A DNA stretch of 21,112 nucleotides, from NCBI GenBank assembly GCA_030044045.1, contig JASHWO010000297.1:1-21112 (forward strand), written 5' to 3'. This document shows, piece after piece, positions 1 through 7,588 of the stretch. Position 1 is the first letter of the stretch. Each line of letters starts with the position of its first letter. This stretch comes from Acidimicrobiales bacterium. Lineage in GTDB: Bacteria; Actinomycetota; Acidimicrobiia; Acidimicrobiales; RAAP-2. A program made the position numbers and the translations under genes. The notes below the pieces were generated by a model, which saw only the letters and a list, made by a program, of their open reading frames with translations, was not told the origin of the DNA and searched no databases.

Positions 1-69
1 GACCCCGGCGACGAGCCGATCGTGCTCCCACCTCTGGTCACGGTGGTCGGCCGCAAACCGGCCGCCTGA
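1..69 (+). CDS. 3' end of an unidentified gene (partial)
   Basis: Frame 1 is open from the first base and ends with TGA at 67-69, giving 22 residues that finish in LVTVVGRKPAA. Codons carry G or C at almost every third position, as in the genes that follow, which supports real coding. The tail is vaguely like the last beta strand of class I methyltransferases, but this is too short to assign. Its position ahead of mcd would fit another ethylmalonyl-CoA-pathway gene, but nothing here shows that. Confidence 0.5.
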   Translation, partial: DPGDEPIVLPPLVTVVGRKPAA

Positions 70-84
70 AGCCCCGCCGGCAGC

Positions 85-152
85 CGCCGGCTCGCCGCTC
101 CGCCGAGTCCGAGATGCGCCCCGACCCCGAGAGGCCCGCCGGCTCGCCGCTC
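85..152. repeat. 16-bp direct repeat in the leader of mcd
   Basis: The 16-mer CGCCGGCTCGCCGCTC occurs at 85-100 and again at 137-152, 52 bp apart, in the 156-bp gap between the first partial gene and mcd. The gap is strongly C-rich on the plus strand. Apart from these repeats and the palindrome at 204-222 I see nothing else in it. In such G/C-rich DNA the repeat may be low-complexity drift. Confidence 0.4.
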
Positions 153-203
153 GCCGCCCCGTCCCTGTCCGCTCGGCCCGTCCCCGGTCCGCTCGCCCCT
201 CCC

Positions 204-222
204 CCGGACCTCTAAGGTCCGG
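204..222. promoter_or_regulatory. Perfect 8-bp-arm inverted repeat abutting the mcd start
   Basis: CCGGACCT, spacer CTA, AGGTCCGG forms a 19-nt perfect inverted repeat that ends 3 nt before the GTG start at 226. It covers the place where a ribosome binding site would be, and only a weak AAGG is visible. It could be an operator or an RNA hairpin controlling initiation. A competing pairing exists, because GGTCC at 186-190 can also pair with GGACC at 206-210. Confidence 0.4.
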
Positions 223-225
223 TCC

Positions 226-1830
226 GTGGACCCGGGAGCCGACCTCGACGCCGCCGCCGGTGCCGTGGCCCTGGCCGAGGACCTGGTGACCGGCGCCGCC
301 CGGACGCTGGCCGCCGCCGGGGGCGTGGACGCCCACCAGGTGGTGGCCTACGACCTGGCCCACGCCGCGGCCGCCGCCGCCACCGCCCGGGCCACCCTCG
401 ACTACGGGGCCCGGGGCGAGCTGGAGGCCTGGATCACCTGCGCTTTCGTGGCCGACGTGCTGTCCGACCTGGCGGCCCGGCTGGTGGGGCGGGAAGCCCA
501 GTGGGGCACCGAGCCCGGTGCCCTGGCCCCGGCCGCCGGCCTGCTGCAGGCCCACCGCGACCCGGCGGTGCTGGCCGCCCTCTGCGGCGAGCAGGGATCC
601 CGCCACCTGAGCGACGAGCTCGAGCTGGCCCGGGCCACCTTCCACCGGTTCGCCGAAGAGAAGATCCGGCCCCACGCCGAGCACGTCCACCGGACCAACG
701 GGGACGTCCCCGAGGAGATCATCCGGGGCCTGGCCGAGCTCGGCGGGTTCGGGCTGTCCGTGCCCGAGGCCTACGGCGGGTCGGCCACCGGCGGCGGGGA
801 CGACGAGCTGGCCATGGTGGTGGCCACCGAGGAGCTGAGCTGGGGCTCGCTGGGCATCGGCGGGTCGCTGGTCACCCGGCCCGAGATCCTGACCCGGGCC
901 CTGGTCCACGGGGGCACCGAGGCGCAGCGGCGGGAGTGGCTGCCCCGGCTGGCCTCCGGCGAGGTGCTGGCGGCGGTGGCGGTCACCGAGCCCGACTACG
1001 GCTCGGACGTGGCCAACCTCACCACCAGCGCCACCCGGACCGAAGGCGGGTGGTTGGTCAACGGAGTCAAGACCTGGTGCACCTTCGCCGCCCGGGCCGA
1101 CGTGCTCATGCTGCTGGCCCGGACCGACCCCGACCGCTCGAAGGCCCACCGGGGCCTGTCCATGTTCATCGTGGAGAAGCGCCCGGGAGAGAGCGCCGGC
1201 TTCACCCACCACGTGGACCGGCCGCGGGACGACGTCACCCGGACCGGCCGGATGGAGGGTCGGCCGATCGACACCCTCGGCTACCGGGGCATGCACTCCT
1301 ACGAGGTGGCCTTCGAGGACTGGTTCGTGCCCGAGGCCAACCTGGTCGGCGGCGAGAGCGGCCTGGGCCGGGGGTTCTACCTGCAGATGCAGGGGTTCGA
1401 GAACGGGCGGTTGCAGACGGCGGCCCGGGCCCTGGGCGTGATGCAGGCCGCCTACGAGGCCGCCTACGACTACGCGGCCAACCGCAGGGTGTTCGGCTCC
1501 CCCATCGTGGACTACCAGCTCACCCGAGCCAAGCTGGCCCGCATGGCCGTGGTGATCCAGGCCACCCGGCAGTTCGCCTATCAGGTGGCCCGGCTGATGG
1601 CCCGGGGCGAGGGGGCGCTGGAGGCCTCCATGGTGAAGGCCTACGTGTGCCGGGCGGCGGAGTGGGTGACCCGGGAGGCCATGCAGATCCACGGCGGCAT
1701 GGGCTACGCCGAGGAGTTCCCGGTGAGCCGCTACTTCGTGGATGCCCGGGTGCTCTCCATCTTCGAAGGTGCCGACGAGACGCTGGCCCTGAAGGTCATC
1801 GCTCGCCGCCTGTTGGAAACCGCTGGCTGA
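226..1830 (+). CDS. mcd: (2S)-methylsuccinyl-CoA dehydrogenase (acyl-CoA dehydrogenase family)
   Basis: A 534-residue acyl-CoA dehydrogenase, about 150 residues longer than ordinary family members because of an N-terminal helical extension (roughly 1-130). That extension, including a VAYDLAHAAAA segment, is characteristic of the methylsuccinyl-CoA dehydrogenases of the ethylmalonyl-CoA pathway. These FAD enzymes oxidise (2S)-methylsuccinyl-CoA to mesaconyl-CoA. The FAD/substrate motif AVTEPDYGSD is near residue 255. RVFGSPIVDYQLTRAKL and the C-terminal HGGMGYAEEFPVSRYFVDAR block are intact. Glu514 in SIFEGADE is at the catalytic-base position. The GTG at 226 is the first start that keeps the extension. 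The convergent neighbour is a malyl-CoA-lyase-type enzyme of the same pathway. The assignment rests on remembered family features, not an alignment. Confidence 0.85.
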   Translation: MDPGADLDAAAGAVALAEDLVTGAARTLAAAGGVDAHQVVAYDLAHAAAAAATARATLDYGARGELEAWITCAFVADVLSDLAARLVGREAQWGTEPGALAPAAGLLQAHRDPAVLAALCGEQGSRHLSDELELARATFHRFAEEKIRPHAEHVHRTNGDVPEEIIRGLAELGGFGLSVPEAYGGSATGGGDDELAMVVATEELSWGSLGIGGSLVTRPEILTRALVHGGTEAQRREWLPRLASGEVLAAVAVTEPDYGSDVANLTTSATRTEGGWLVNGVKTWCTFAARADVLMLLARTDPDRSKAHRGLSMFIVEKRPGESAGFTHHVDRPRDDVTRTGRMEGRPIDTLGYRGMHSYEVAFEDWFVPEANLVGGESGLGRGFYLQMQGFENGRLQTAARALGVMQAAYEAAYDYAANRRVFGSPIVDYQLTRAKLARMAVVIQATRQFAYQVARLMARGEGALEASMVKAYVCRAAEWVTREAMQIHGGMGYAEEFPVSRYFVDARVLSIFEGADETLALKVIARRLLETAG

Positions 1831-1884
1831 GCGCGTCGGCCGCCGCGCCGGGCCCGGCAACCGCCGGGGCGGCTCCCCTATGAG

Positions 1885-2823
1885 CTACGAGGCGGAACGG
1901 CTCAGGCCGGCCCGCTGGCCCCGGGTGACGAACTTGGTGGCCATCTTGCGGCTGGCCTCGTCGATCATCTCGTCCCCGAACATGACCGCGCCCTTGCGCT
2001 CCTCCTCGGTGGCCTTCCGGTAGGCGTCGAGGATGTCCCAGGCCCGGTCGAACTGCTCCTGGGTGGGTGAGTAGACCTCGTTCAGCACGGCGGCCTGGTC
2101 GGGGGTCAGGGCCCACTTCCCGTCGTAGCCGAGCACCCGGGTGCGCTGGGCGAACTGGCGCAGCCCGTCCAGGTCGCGCACGTAGAGGTAGGGCCCGTCG
2201 ATCACCTGCAACCCGTTGGCCCGGCCGGCCATCAGGATCTTGGAGAACACGTAGTGGAAGTGGTCGCCCGGGTACTCGGGGATCTGCACCCCGCCGGTGA
2301 GCACCGGCATCTCCATGGAGGCGGCGAAGTCGGCGGGCCCGAAGATGATGGTCTCCAGGCGGGGCGAGGCGGCGCAGATCTCCTCGACGTCGATGAGGCC
2401 CCGAGTGGTCTCGATCTGCGCCTCGATGCCCACGTGGCCGGCGGGCAGCCCGCAGTTCTTCTCCACCTGGGTCAGCAGGAGGTCGAGGGCGACCACCTCC
2501 GCCGCCGACTGCACCTTCGGCAGCATCACCTCGTCCAGGCGCTCCCCGGCGTTGCCCACCACGTCGATGACGTCGCCGTAGGTCCACTCGGTGTCCCAGG
2601 CGTTGACCCGGACGCAGAGCACCCGGTCGTCCCACGGCAGGTTCTTGACGGCCTCGACCACCTTGGCCCGGGCGGCGACCTTCTCCAGCGGCGCCACCGA
2701 GTCCTCCAGGTCCAGGAAGGTCATGTCGGCCGGCACGGTGGGCGCCTTGGCCAGGAACTTCTCGGTGGCCCCGGGGGTCGAGAGGCACGAACGGCGAGGG
2801 AGCTGACGGGAGCGTGCGGACAT
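1885..2823 (-). CDS. mcl1: HpcH/HpaI-family CoA-ester lyase, probable L-malyl-CoA/beta-methylmalyl-CoA lyase
   Basis: A 312-residue CitE/HpcH-like TIM-barrel lyase. The N-terminal RRSCLSTPGATEKFLAKA binds the CoA end in this family. LDLEDSVAP (38-46), VRVN with Arg72, AQIETTRG with Glu138 and FGPADFAASM with Asp165 supply the Arg, Glu and Asp used for substrate and Mg2+ binding. A long SPRLETIIFGPADFAASM block and the C-terminal GKWALTPDQ segment are typical of malyl-CoA/beta-methylmalyl-CoA lyases rather than citrate lyase beta subunits. The likely reaction is cleavage of beta-methylmalyl-CoA or malyl-CoA to glyoxylate plus propionyl- or acetyl-CoA. ATG 2823 is chosen because the family begins here; upstream in-frame codons cross the divergent promoter region. 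It is convergent with mcd, with 54 bp between the stops. An (S)-citramalyl-CoA lyase or another CoA lyase is possible. Confidence 0.75.
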   Translation of the reverse strand: MSARSRQLPRRSCLSTPGATEKFLAKAPTVPADMTFLDLEDSVAPLEKVAARAKVVEAVKNLPWDDRVLCVRVNAWDTEWTYGDVIDVVGNAGERLDEVMLPKVQSAAEVVALDLLLTQVEKNCGLPAGHVGIEAQIETTRGLIDVEEICAASPRLETIIFGPADFAASMEMPVLTGGVQIPEYPGDHFHYVFSKILMAGRANGLQVIDGPYLYVRDLDGLRQFAQRTRVLGYDGKWALTPDQAAVLNEVYSPTQEQFDRAWDILDAYRKATEEERKGAVMFGDEMIDEASRKMATKFVTRGQRAGLSRSAS

Positions 2824-2948
2824 GGCCCTGATGGTAACGAACGCTGCCCGAGCTGCCCACCGCTGGCTCCCGTCGGCAAAAATCGGTGATGACCAGGGAG
2901 TTGCTACCTGCAGTAGGAGGGTATCGGCCGGGCCCGGGGGCGTGGATG

Positions 2949-2976
2949 GTTGCGCTGGCCCCCCGTCTGGGATAAA
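2949..2976 (+). promoter_or_regulatory. Candidate sigma-70-type promoter for the NlpC/P60 gene
   Basis: TTGCGC at about 2950-2955 is followed 15 bp later by GATAAA (2971-2976), or 16 bp later by ATAAAA. This is one of the few A/T-rich patches in the left part. Transcription would begin at about 2983-2990, close to both the ATG at 2978 and an in-frame GTG at 2990. If the promoter is real, the mRNA would be leaderless and translated from GTG 2990. The 154-bp gap 2824-2977 also has to carry the divergent lyase promoter, which I could not identify. Confidence 0.35.
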
Positions 2977-2977
2977 A

Positions 2978-4189
2978 ATGTCCGGCATTGTGACTGACGT
3001 AGAGGGGCAAGCGCGCCACTCCACGCCGCGGTCAGGGCGGGCAATTCGACAGCTCCGGCGGTCGATCCTACCCGCCGCCGCCCTTGCCCTGGCCGCGTCG
3101 GCGACCCTGACTGCTGCCGGCCCAGCGGCGGGCGCCACCACACTGACAAGCGCCAAGGCGCAGGCCACGCAGCTCGAACAGGAGATCGCCACCACCGGCC
3201 AGCAGATCGATGCCCTGGACCAGCGCTACGACGCCGACGAGCAGCGCAAGCAGGGCATCGACCAGCAGATCTCCGTCACCCAGGGCCAGATCGACCAGAC
3301 CCGGCTGAAGGTGCAAGGGGACCGGGTGGCACTCCGCAAGGCGGCGGTCCAGGCCTTCGTCAGGGACGGGGCGGAGGCCACGCAGGCGTCGCTGTTCTCC
3401 GGTAACCAGACAACCACCGCCACCGCCCGGGAGTACGAGGGCGTGGCCGAGGGCAACCTCGACGACGCCGTGGCCACCCTGGACACCGCTCGGACCAAGC
3501 TCTCGACCCAGGAGACGTCGCTCCGGACCCAGGATGCCCAGGCCGCCCAAGCAGTGGCCCAGGCCCAGGCGGCAGTGCAGCAGGCCCAGTCCCTGGAGGC
3601 CCAACAGACACAGGACCTGAGCCAGGTCAAGGGCGAGATCGCCACACTGGTGGCCCAGCAGCAGGCGGCAGCCAAGGCCGCCGCCCAGAAGGCTGCCGAG
3701 GCACAGCTGGCCGCCGCCGCCCAGGCGGCCAAGGCTGCCGCTCAGGCGACAGGAGGTGGAGGCGGGAGCGGAGGCGTCGCCACGGTGAGCGACCCGCCAC
3801 CACCGCCGTCGGCCGGCGGGGCCGGTGCCGCCGCCGTGGCCGCGGCGGAGTCCCAGGTCGGGGTGCCCTACGTGTGGGGTGGCGAGACCCCGCGCAGCGC
3901 CACAACACCGGGCGGGTTCGACTGCTCCGGACTGACGGCGTGGGCGTGGGGCCAGGCGGGTGTGGGCCTGCCCCACTACTCGGGGGCGCAGATGGCCGAC
4001 AGCACCCCCGTGCCCCTCTCCGACCTCCAGCCGGGCGACCTCCTCTTCTACGGGCCCGGCGGCGCCACACACGTGGCGATGTACGTGGGGACAGGCGAGC
4101 AGATCGAGGCGCCATACACCGGGGCCGACGTCTGGATCACCGCCCTGCGCACGGGCACAGGCAACTTCGCCGGCGCCGGCCGCCCGTAG
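2978..4189 (+). CDS. Secreted coiled-coil NlpC/P60 peptidoglycan endopeptidase (RipA/RipB-like)
   Basis: About 403 residues. A positively charged start (RQLRRS) precedes an Ala/Leu-rich segment ending in AGPAAGA, a Sec signal peptide. Residues from about 45 to 260 form a Gln/Ala-rich coiled coil, followed by a GGGGSGG and proline linker. The C-terminal ~120 residues are an NlpC/P60 domain: SQVGVPYVWGGETP, FDCSGLTAWAW with nucleophile Cys316, LQPGDLLFYGP and HVAMYVG with His365. Such enzymes cut the D-Glu to diaminopimelate bond of peptidoglycan stem peptides. The coiled coil usually provides autoinhibition or FtsEX-type docking. The start is uncertain: ATG 2978 has no good ribosome site, GTG 2990 may be leaderless, and GTG 2942 has an AGGAGGG about 20 nt upstream. 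Confidence 0.88.
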   Translation: MSGIVTDVEGQARHSTPRSGRAIRQLRRSILPAAALALAASATLTAAGPAAGATTLTSAKAQATQLEQEIATTGQQIDALDQRYDADEQRKQGIDQQISVTQGQIDQTRLKVQGDRVALRKAAVQAFVRDGAEATQASLFSGNQTTTATAREYEGVAEGNLDDAVATLDTARTKLSTQETSLRTQDAQAAQAVAQAQAAVQQAQSLEAQQTQDLSQVKGEIATLVAQQQAAAKAAAQKAAEAQLAAAAQAAKAAAQATGGGGGSGGVATVSDPPPPPSAGGAGAAAVAAAESQVGVPYVWGGETPRSATTPGGFDCSGLTAWAWGQAGVGLPHYSGAQMADSTPVPLSDLQPGDLLFYGPGGATHVAMYVGTGEQIEAPYTGADVWITALRTGTGNFAGAGRP

Positions 4190-4223
4190 CGACCGCCCGC
4201 CGGGGCCATACTGGACGGACCGC

Positions 4224-5162
4224 ATGAAGCCCGTCCCCGTCGCCTTCCACATCGGGCCCCTGGAGGTCCACACCTACGGCATCGGGCTGGCCGTCACCTT
4301 CTGGTTCGCCTACCGGTACTTCGAACGGCGGCTGCGCCGGCACGGGTACCCCACCGAGTGGCTGGTGAGCCTCTTCCTGTGGGTCATCGTCTCGGCCGTG
4401 GTGGGCGCCCGGGCCCTGCACGTCCTGTCCAACCTCGGCTACTACGACCACCGCCCGGGCGATGTGCTGGCCATCTGGCAGGGTGGCCTGTCGTCCTTCG
4501 GCGGGCTGCTCTTCGCCGTCCCCGTCGCCATCGTGGTGACCCACCGCCGCTGCCCCGGGCTCCCGCTGCCCCGGGCCCTGGACCTGGTGGCCCCGGTGCT
4601 GGCCGCCGCCTGGTCGATGGGCCGCCTGCTCGGCCCCCAGCTCATGGTGGCCGGGGGCGGGCACCCCACCACCCAGTGGTTCGGCATGTACTACGCCACA
4701 CAGGCCGGCAAGCGGCTCCCGGTGCCCATCTTCCAGGCGGCGGAGGACTTCGCCATCTTCGTGGTGCTGCTCCTGGTGGAGCGCCGGCTCGACCGCTGGC
4801 CCGACGGCTCGCCGCGTGCCGGTTACCCCTGCGGGGTGGTGATCGGCACCGGCATGGTGCTCTGGGGCATCGAACGCACCGTCGACCAGCGGCTCTGGCT
4901 GGCCTACCCCGACAACCTCGGCTCCGAGCTGGTACAGGTGGCCGGGGTCCTGCTGGTCGCGGCCGGGGTGGTGGTGCTGGTGGCGGCCCGTCGCCACTGG
5001 CGAGCCTGGCTGCAGGCCGGGGCGCCCGGCGGGCACCTGGAGCCGGCGGGCGCCGACGATCCGGGTGCGGGCACCGGCACGGCACCGGTCAGTGCCACCG
5101 AGCCGGGTGCCGGTGTCGGCGCGACGGTGGCCCCGGCGACCGAACCGGGGGCGAGCCGCTGA
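4224..5162 (+). CDS. Divergent prolipoprotein diacylglyceryl transferase (Lgt)-family membrane protein
   Basis: 312 residues with about seven hydrophobic segments. The order of family landmarks is that of Lgt: an N-terminal GPLEVHTYGIGLA with Tyr18-Gly19, GARALHVLSNLGYY, IWQGGLSSFGG, GRLLGPQL, VPIFQAAEDF and GIERTVDQ. Lgt moves diacylglycerol from phosphatidylglycerol to the lipobox cysteine of prolipoproteins. Several hallmarks are weak. The GRxGNFxN signature is GRLLGPQLM here, so only Arg134 remains and the Asn is gone. The essential E. coli His103 position holds Phe92, although actinobacterial Lgts often carry Trp there. The tail from about 263 is low-complexity Gly/Ala/Thr/Pro with two ATEPGA repeats. 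The gene follows the NlpC/P60 gene by 34 bp and may be cotranscribed. It may be a paralogue with a changed role. Confidence 0.7.
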   Translation: MKPVPVAFHIGPLEVHTYGIGLAVTFWFAYRYFERRLRRHGYPTEWLVSLFLWVIVSAVVGARALHVLSNLGYYDHRPGDVLAIWQGGLSSFGGLLFAVPVAIVVTHRRCPGLPLPRALDLVAPVLAAAWSMGRLLGPQLMVAGGGHPTTQWFGMYYATQAGKRLPVPIFQAAEDFAIFVVLLLVERRLDRWPDGSPRAGYPCGVVIGTGMVLWGIERTVDQRLWLAYPDNLGSELVQVAGVLLVAAGVVVLVAARRHWRAWLQAGAPGGHLEPAGADDPGAGTGTAPVSATEPGAGVGATVAPATEPGASR

Positions 5163-5241
5163 GGGGACCACGGAAGGTGGCGCGGGCTCGCCGTCCCCCC
5201 GCCTGGGCGGCCCTGGCCCATCCGGCCTGTCCCCTGGACCG

Positions 5242-5919
5242 CTACGCGTTCGGCTTGTCGCCCAAGGCGGCGGCCCGGTACTCCTCGAGCTTGGCCAGCA
5301 GCGGCATGGGAACCTGGCCGACGGTCGAGTCCGGACGCTCGGCGATGGCCTCGGGGGTCCAGCGGCCCGGGGCGTAGACGGCGCGGACCTCCTCGGGCTG
5401 GTTCCGCACGGCGATCTTGGGGCCGACCACGGTGTAGACCTGCCCGGTCACGTGGCGGGCCCGGTCGCTCAGCAGGTAGGCGACCATGGGGGCCACGTCC
5501 TCGGGGTCGCCCATCTCGGCCAACTCCATGGGCACGTTGGCCGACATGCGGGTGCGGGCCACCGGGGCGATGGCGTTGGCAGTGATGCCGTAGCGGTGCA
5601 GGCCGGCGGCGGCCGAGCGCACCAGCGAGACGATGCCTCCCTTGGCCGCGGCGTAGTTGGCCTGGGCCACGCTGCCGGCGAAGGCCCCCGAGGTGAAGGC
5701 CACCAGGGAGCCCCCGCCCTTTTGGCGGCGCAGGTGGGCGGCGGCGGCCCGGAACACGGTGAAGTGGCCCTTCAGGTGGGTGGCCACGACGGCGTCCCAC
5801 TCGTCCTCGCTCATGTTGAAGAGCATCCGCTCCCGGAGGATCCCGGCCACGGCCACCACCCCGTCGAGCCGCCCGAAACGCTCGACGGCCGAGCGCACCA
5901 GGCGCTCGCCCGCCGCCAT
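5242..5919 (-). CDS. Short-chain dehydrogenase/reductase lacking the nucleotide-binding N-terminus
   Basis: 225 residues from ATG 5919. The catalytic half of an SDR is clear: FGRLDGVVAVAGILRERMLFNMSEDEWDAVVATHLKGHF follows the usual NNAG-to-helix-E region, then SLVAFTSGAFAG with Thr76/Ser77, NYAAAK with Tyr89 and Lys93, and GITANAIAP. It resembles the hydroxyacyl-CoA dehydrogenase/MFE-2 SDR group. The first ~80-90 residues, with the TGxxxGxG dinucleotide-binding motif, are absent, and NNAG is changed to AVAG. Upstream codons in frame run through the operator and then antisense to the synthetase gene without any Rossmann sequence, so the N-terminus is missing rather than misplaced. A KstR-like operator lies 27 bp before the ATG. 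It may be a truncated remnant or a protein without normal NAD(P) binding. Confidence 0.65.
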   Translation of the reverse strand: MAAGERLVRSAVERFGRLDGVVAVAGILRERMLFNMSEDEWDAVVATHLKGHFTVFRAAAAHLRRQKGGGSLVAFTSGAFAGSVAQANYAAAKGGIVSLVRSAAAGLHRYGITANAIAPVARTRMSANVPMELAEMGDPEDVAPMVAYLLSDRARHVTGQVYTVVGPKIAVRNQPEEVRAVYAPGRWTPEAIAERPDSTVGQVPMPLLAKLEEYRAAALGDKPNA

Positions 5920-5946
5920 CCCGCGCCTGCCCGATTGACGAAAAGT

Positions 5947-5960
5947 TAGAACCTGTTCTA
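5947..5960. promoter_or_regulatory. KstR-like operator, copy 1 (SDR / acyl-CoA synthetase divergent region)
   Basis: TAGAACCTGTTCTA is a perfect match to TnnAACnnGTTnnA, the published consensus of the TetR-family repressor KstR. It lies in the 115-bp gap between two divergent genes, 27 bp before the SDR start and 74 bp before the synthetase start, so one repressor could control both. An identical 14-mer is found at 11829-11842 and a one-mismatch copy at 9292-9305. Confidence 0.75.
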
Positions 5961-6019
5961 TCTTGGCGGCGGCAGGGGCGCCGCTCACGCCACACGCCGG
6001 CCCGGCCGTACCGGCACTG

Positions 6020-6031
6020 GGAGGAGGAGGG
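6020..6031 (+). promoter_or_regulatory. Strong ribosome binding site of the acyl-CoA synthetase gene
   Basis: GGAGGAGGAGGG ends 3 nt before ATG 6035, and its central AGGAGG copies lie at good spacing. It fixes this start over the longer upstream open frame that runs back through the operator. It is the clearest Shine-Dalgarno sequence in the window. Confidence 0.8.
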
Positions 6032-6034
6032 ACC

Positions 6035-7588
6035 ATGGGCGATCTCGGGTTCTGGGCGCTGGCCCACGAGGACCCCGACCACCTGGCGCTGGTGGCGCCG
6101 GGCGGCGCCGAGTCCACTGCCGGCGAGCTGCTGGGCCGGGCCAACCAGGCGGTGCGCGCCCTGCGCGACTGGGGCCTGGCCCCCGGCGACGTGGTGGCCA
6201 CCGTGCTGCCGAACTGCCCCGAGGCCGTCGAGCTCTACCTGGCCTGCCTCCAGGCCGGGTGGTACCTGGTGCCGGTCAACCACCACCTGGTGGCGGCGGA
6301 GATCGCCTACATCCTGGGCGACTCGGACGCCAAGGTCTTCGTCGGCCACGAGCGGTTCGCCGGGGCCTGTACCGAGGCCGTCGCCGAGGCCGGGCTGCCA
6401 CCGGCCGCTTGCCTGGCCGTGGGCGAGATCGCCGGCTTCGCCTCCTACGCCGGGGCCCTCGGCGCCCAGCCGACCACCGACCCGGACGGGCGGACCATCG
6501 GCGACGTCATGAACTACACGTCGGGCACCACCGGCAACCCGAAGGGCGTGTACCGCCCGCTGTCCGGCGCCACGCCGGAGGCGGCGGCGCTGGGGCTCAG
6601 CGGCATCCTGCTCCTCTTCGGGATCAACCCGCAGGACGGCAACGTCCACATCGTGGGCTCCCCTCTGTACCACACCGCCGTGCTGCGGTTCGCCGGCGCG
6701 TCGCTGCACTTCGGCCACACCCTGGTGCTGATGGACAAGTGGCTGCCGGAGGAGATGCTGCAGCTCATCGAGCGCCAGCGGGTGACCACGTCGCACATGG
6801 TGCCCACCCAATTCCACCGCCTGCTGTCCCTGCCCGACGAGGTCCGCGCCCGCTACGACCTCTCGTCGCTGCGCCACATGATCCACGCCGCCGCGCCGTG
6901 CCCGGTGGACGTCAAGCACCGGATGATCGAGTGGTGGGGCCCCGTGGTCGACGAGTACTACGCGGCCAGCGAGGGCGGTGGCACCGTGGTGAACACCGAA
7001 GAGTGGCTGGCCAAGCCGGGCACCGTGGGCAAGCCCTGGCCCATCTCGGAGATCGCCATCTTCGACGACGCCGGCCAGCGCATCGAGGAGCCCGGGGTGA
7101 TCGGGACGGTCTACATGGCCATGCAGACCGGCGACTTCGAGTACCACCGGGACAAGGGCAAGACGGCCGGCAACCGCATCGGCCGCTTCTTCACCGTGGG
7201 CGACGTGGGCTTCCTCGACGAGGACGGGTACCTCTTCCTCCGGGACCGCAAGATCGACATGATCATCTCCGGGGGGGCCAACATCTACCCGGCCGAGATC
7301 GAGAACGTGCTGCTCATGCACCCGAAAGTGGGGGACGTAGCCGTGTTCGGCATCCCCCACGAGGACTGGGGGGAGGAGGTGAAGGCGGTGGTGGAGCCGG
7401 CCGAGGGAGTGGCCCCCGGCCCGGAGTTGGCCCAGGACATCCTGGACTTCTGCGCCGGCCGCCTGGCCCGGTTCAAGACGCCGCGCACGGTCGACTTCAT
7501 CGAGGAGATGCCCCGCGACCCGAACGGCAAGCTCTACAAGCGCAAGCTGCGCGATCCGTACTGGGAGGGCGTGCAGCGAGCTGTGTAG
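6035..7588 (+). CDS. Acyl-CoA synthetase (FadD-type, ANL superfamily)
   Basis: 517 residues, normal length for an adenylate-forming acyl-CoA ligase. It activates a carboxylic acid with ATP to an acyl-AMP and then an acyl-CoA. The phosphate-binding loop is YTSGTTGNPKG (161-171). YYAASEGGG near 310 takes the place of the A5 motif. TVGDVGFLDEDGYLFLRDRKIDMIISGGANIYPAEIE carries the A7/A8 motifs and hinge. Lys499 in PNGKLYKRK is the adenylation lysine of A10. It resembles mycobacterial FadD proteins for short or ring-bearing substrates, but the substrate cannot be read from sequence. A KstR-like operator lies upstream, and the enoyl-CoA hydratase, thioesterase and thiolase nearby carry the same control site or are coupled to it, suggesting lipid or sterol side-chain catabolism. 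Confidence 0.9.
   Translation: MGDLGFWALAHEDPDHLALVAPGGAESTAGELLGRANQAVRALRDWGLAPGDVVATVLPNCPEAVELYLACLQAGWYLVPVNHHLVAAEIAYILGDSDAKVFVGHERFAGACTEAVAEAGLPPAACLAVGEIAGFASYAGALGAQPTTDPDGRTIGDVMNYTSGTTGNPKGVYRPLSGATPEAAALGLSGILLLFGINPQDGNVHIVGSPLYHTAVLRFAGASLHFGHTLVLMDKWLPEEMLQLIERQRVTTSHMVPTQFHRLLSLPDEVRARYDLSSLRHMIHAAAPCPVDVKHRMIEWWGPVVDEYYAASEGGGTVVNTEEWLAKPGTVGKPWPISEIAIFDDAGQRIEEPGVIGTVYMAMQTGDFEYHRDKGKTAGNRIGRFFTVGDVGFLDEDGYLFLRDRKIDMIISGGANIYPAEIENVLLMHPKVGDVAVFGIPHEDWGEEVKAVVEPAEGVAPGPELAQDILDFCAGRLARFKTPRTVDFIEEMPRDPNGKLYKRKLRDPYWEGVQRAV

Noticed and set aside
501..1883. A 460-codon plus-strand frame inside mcd
   Set aside because: Arg/Gly/Pro-rich translation without motifs, in a shifted frame of a well-supported gene.
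3068..4273. A 401-codon minus-strand frame opposite the NlpC/P60 gene
   Set aside because: Low-complexity Gly/Leu repeats mirror the Gln/Ala coiled coil of the real gene.
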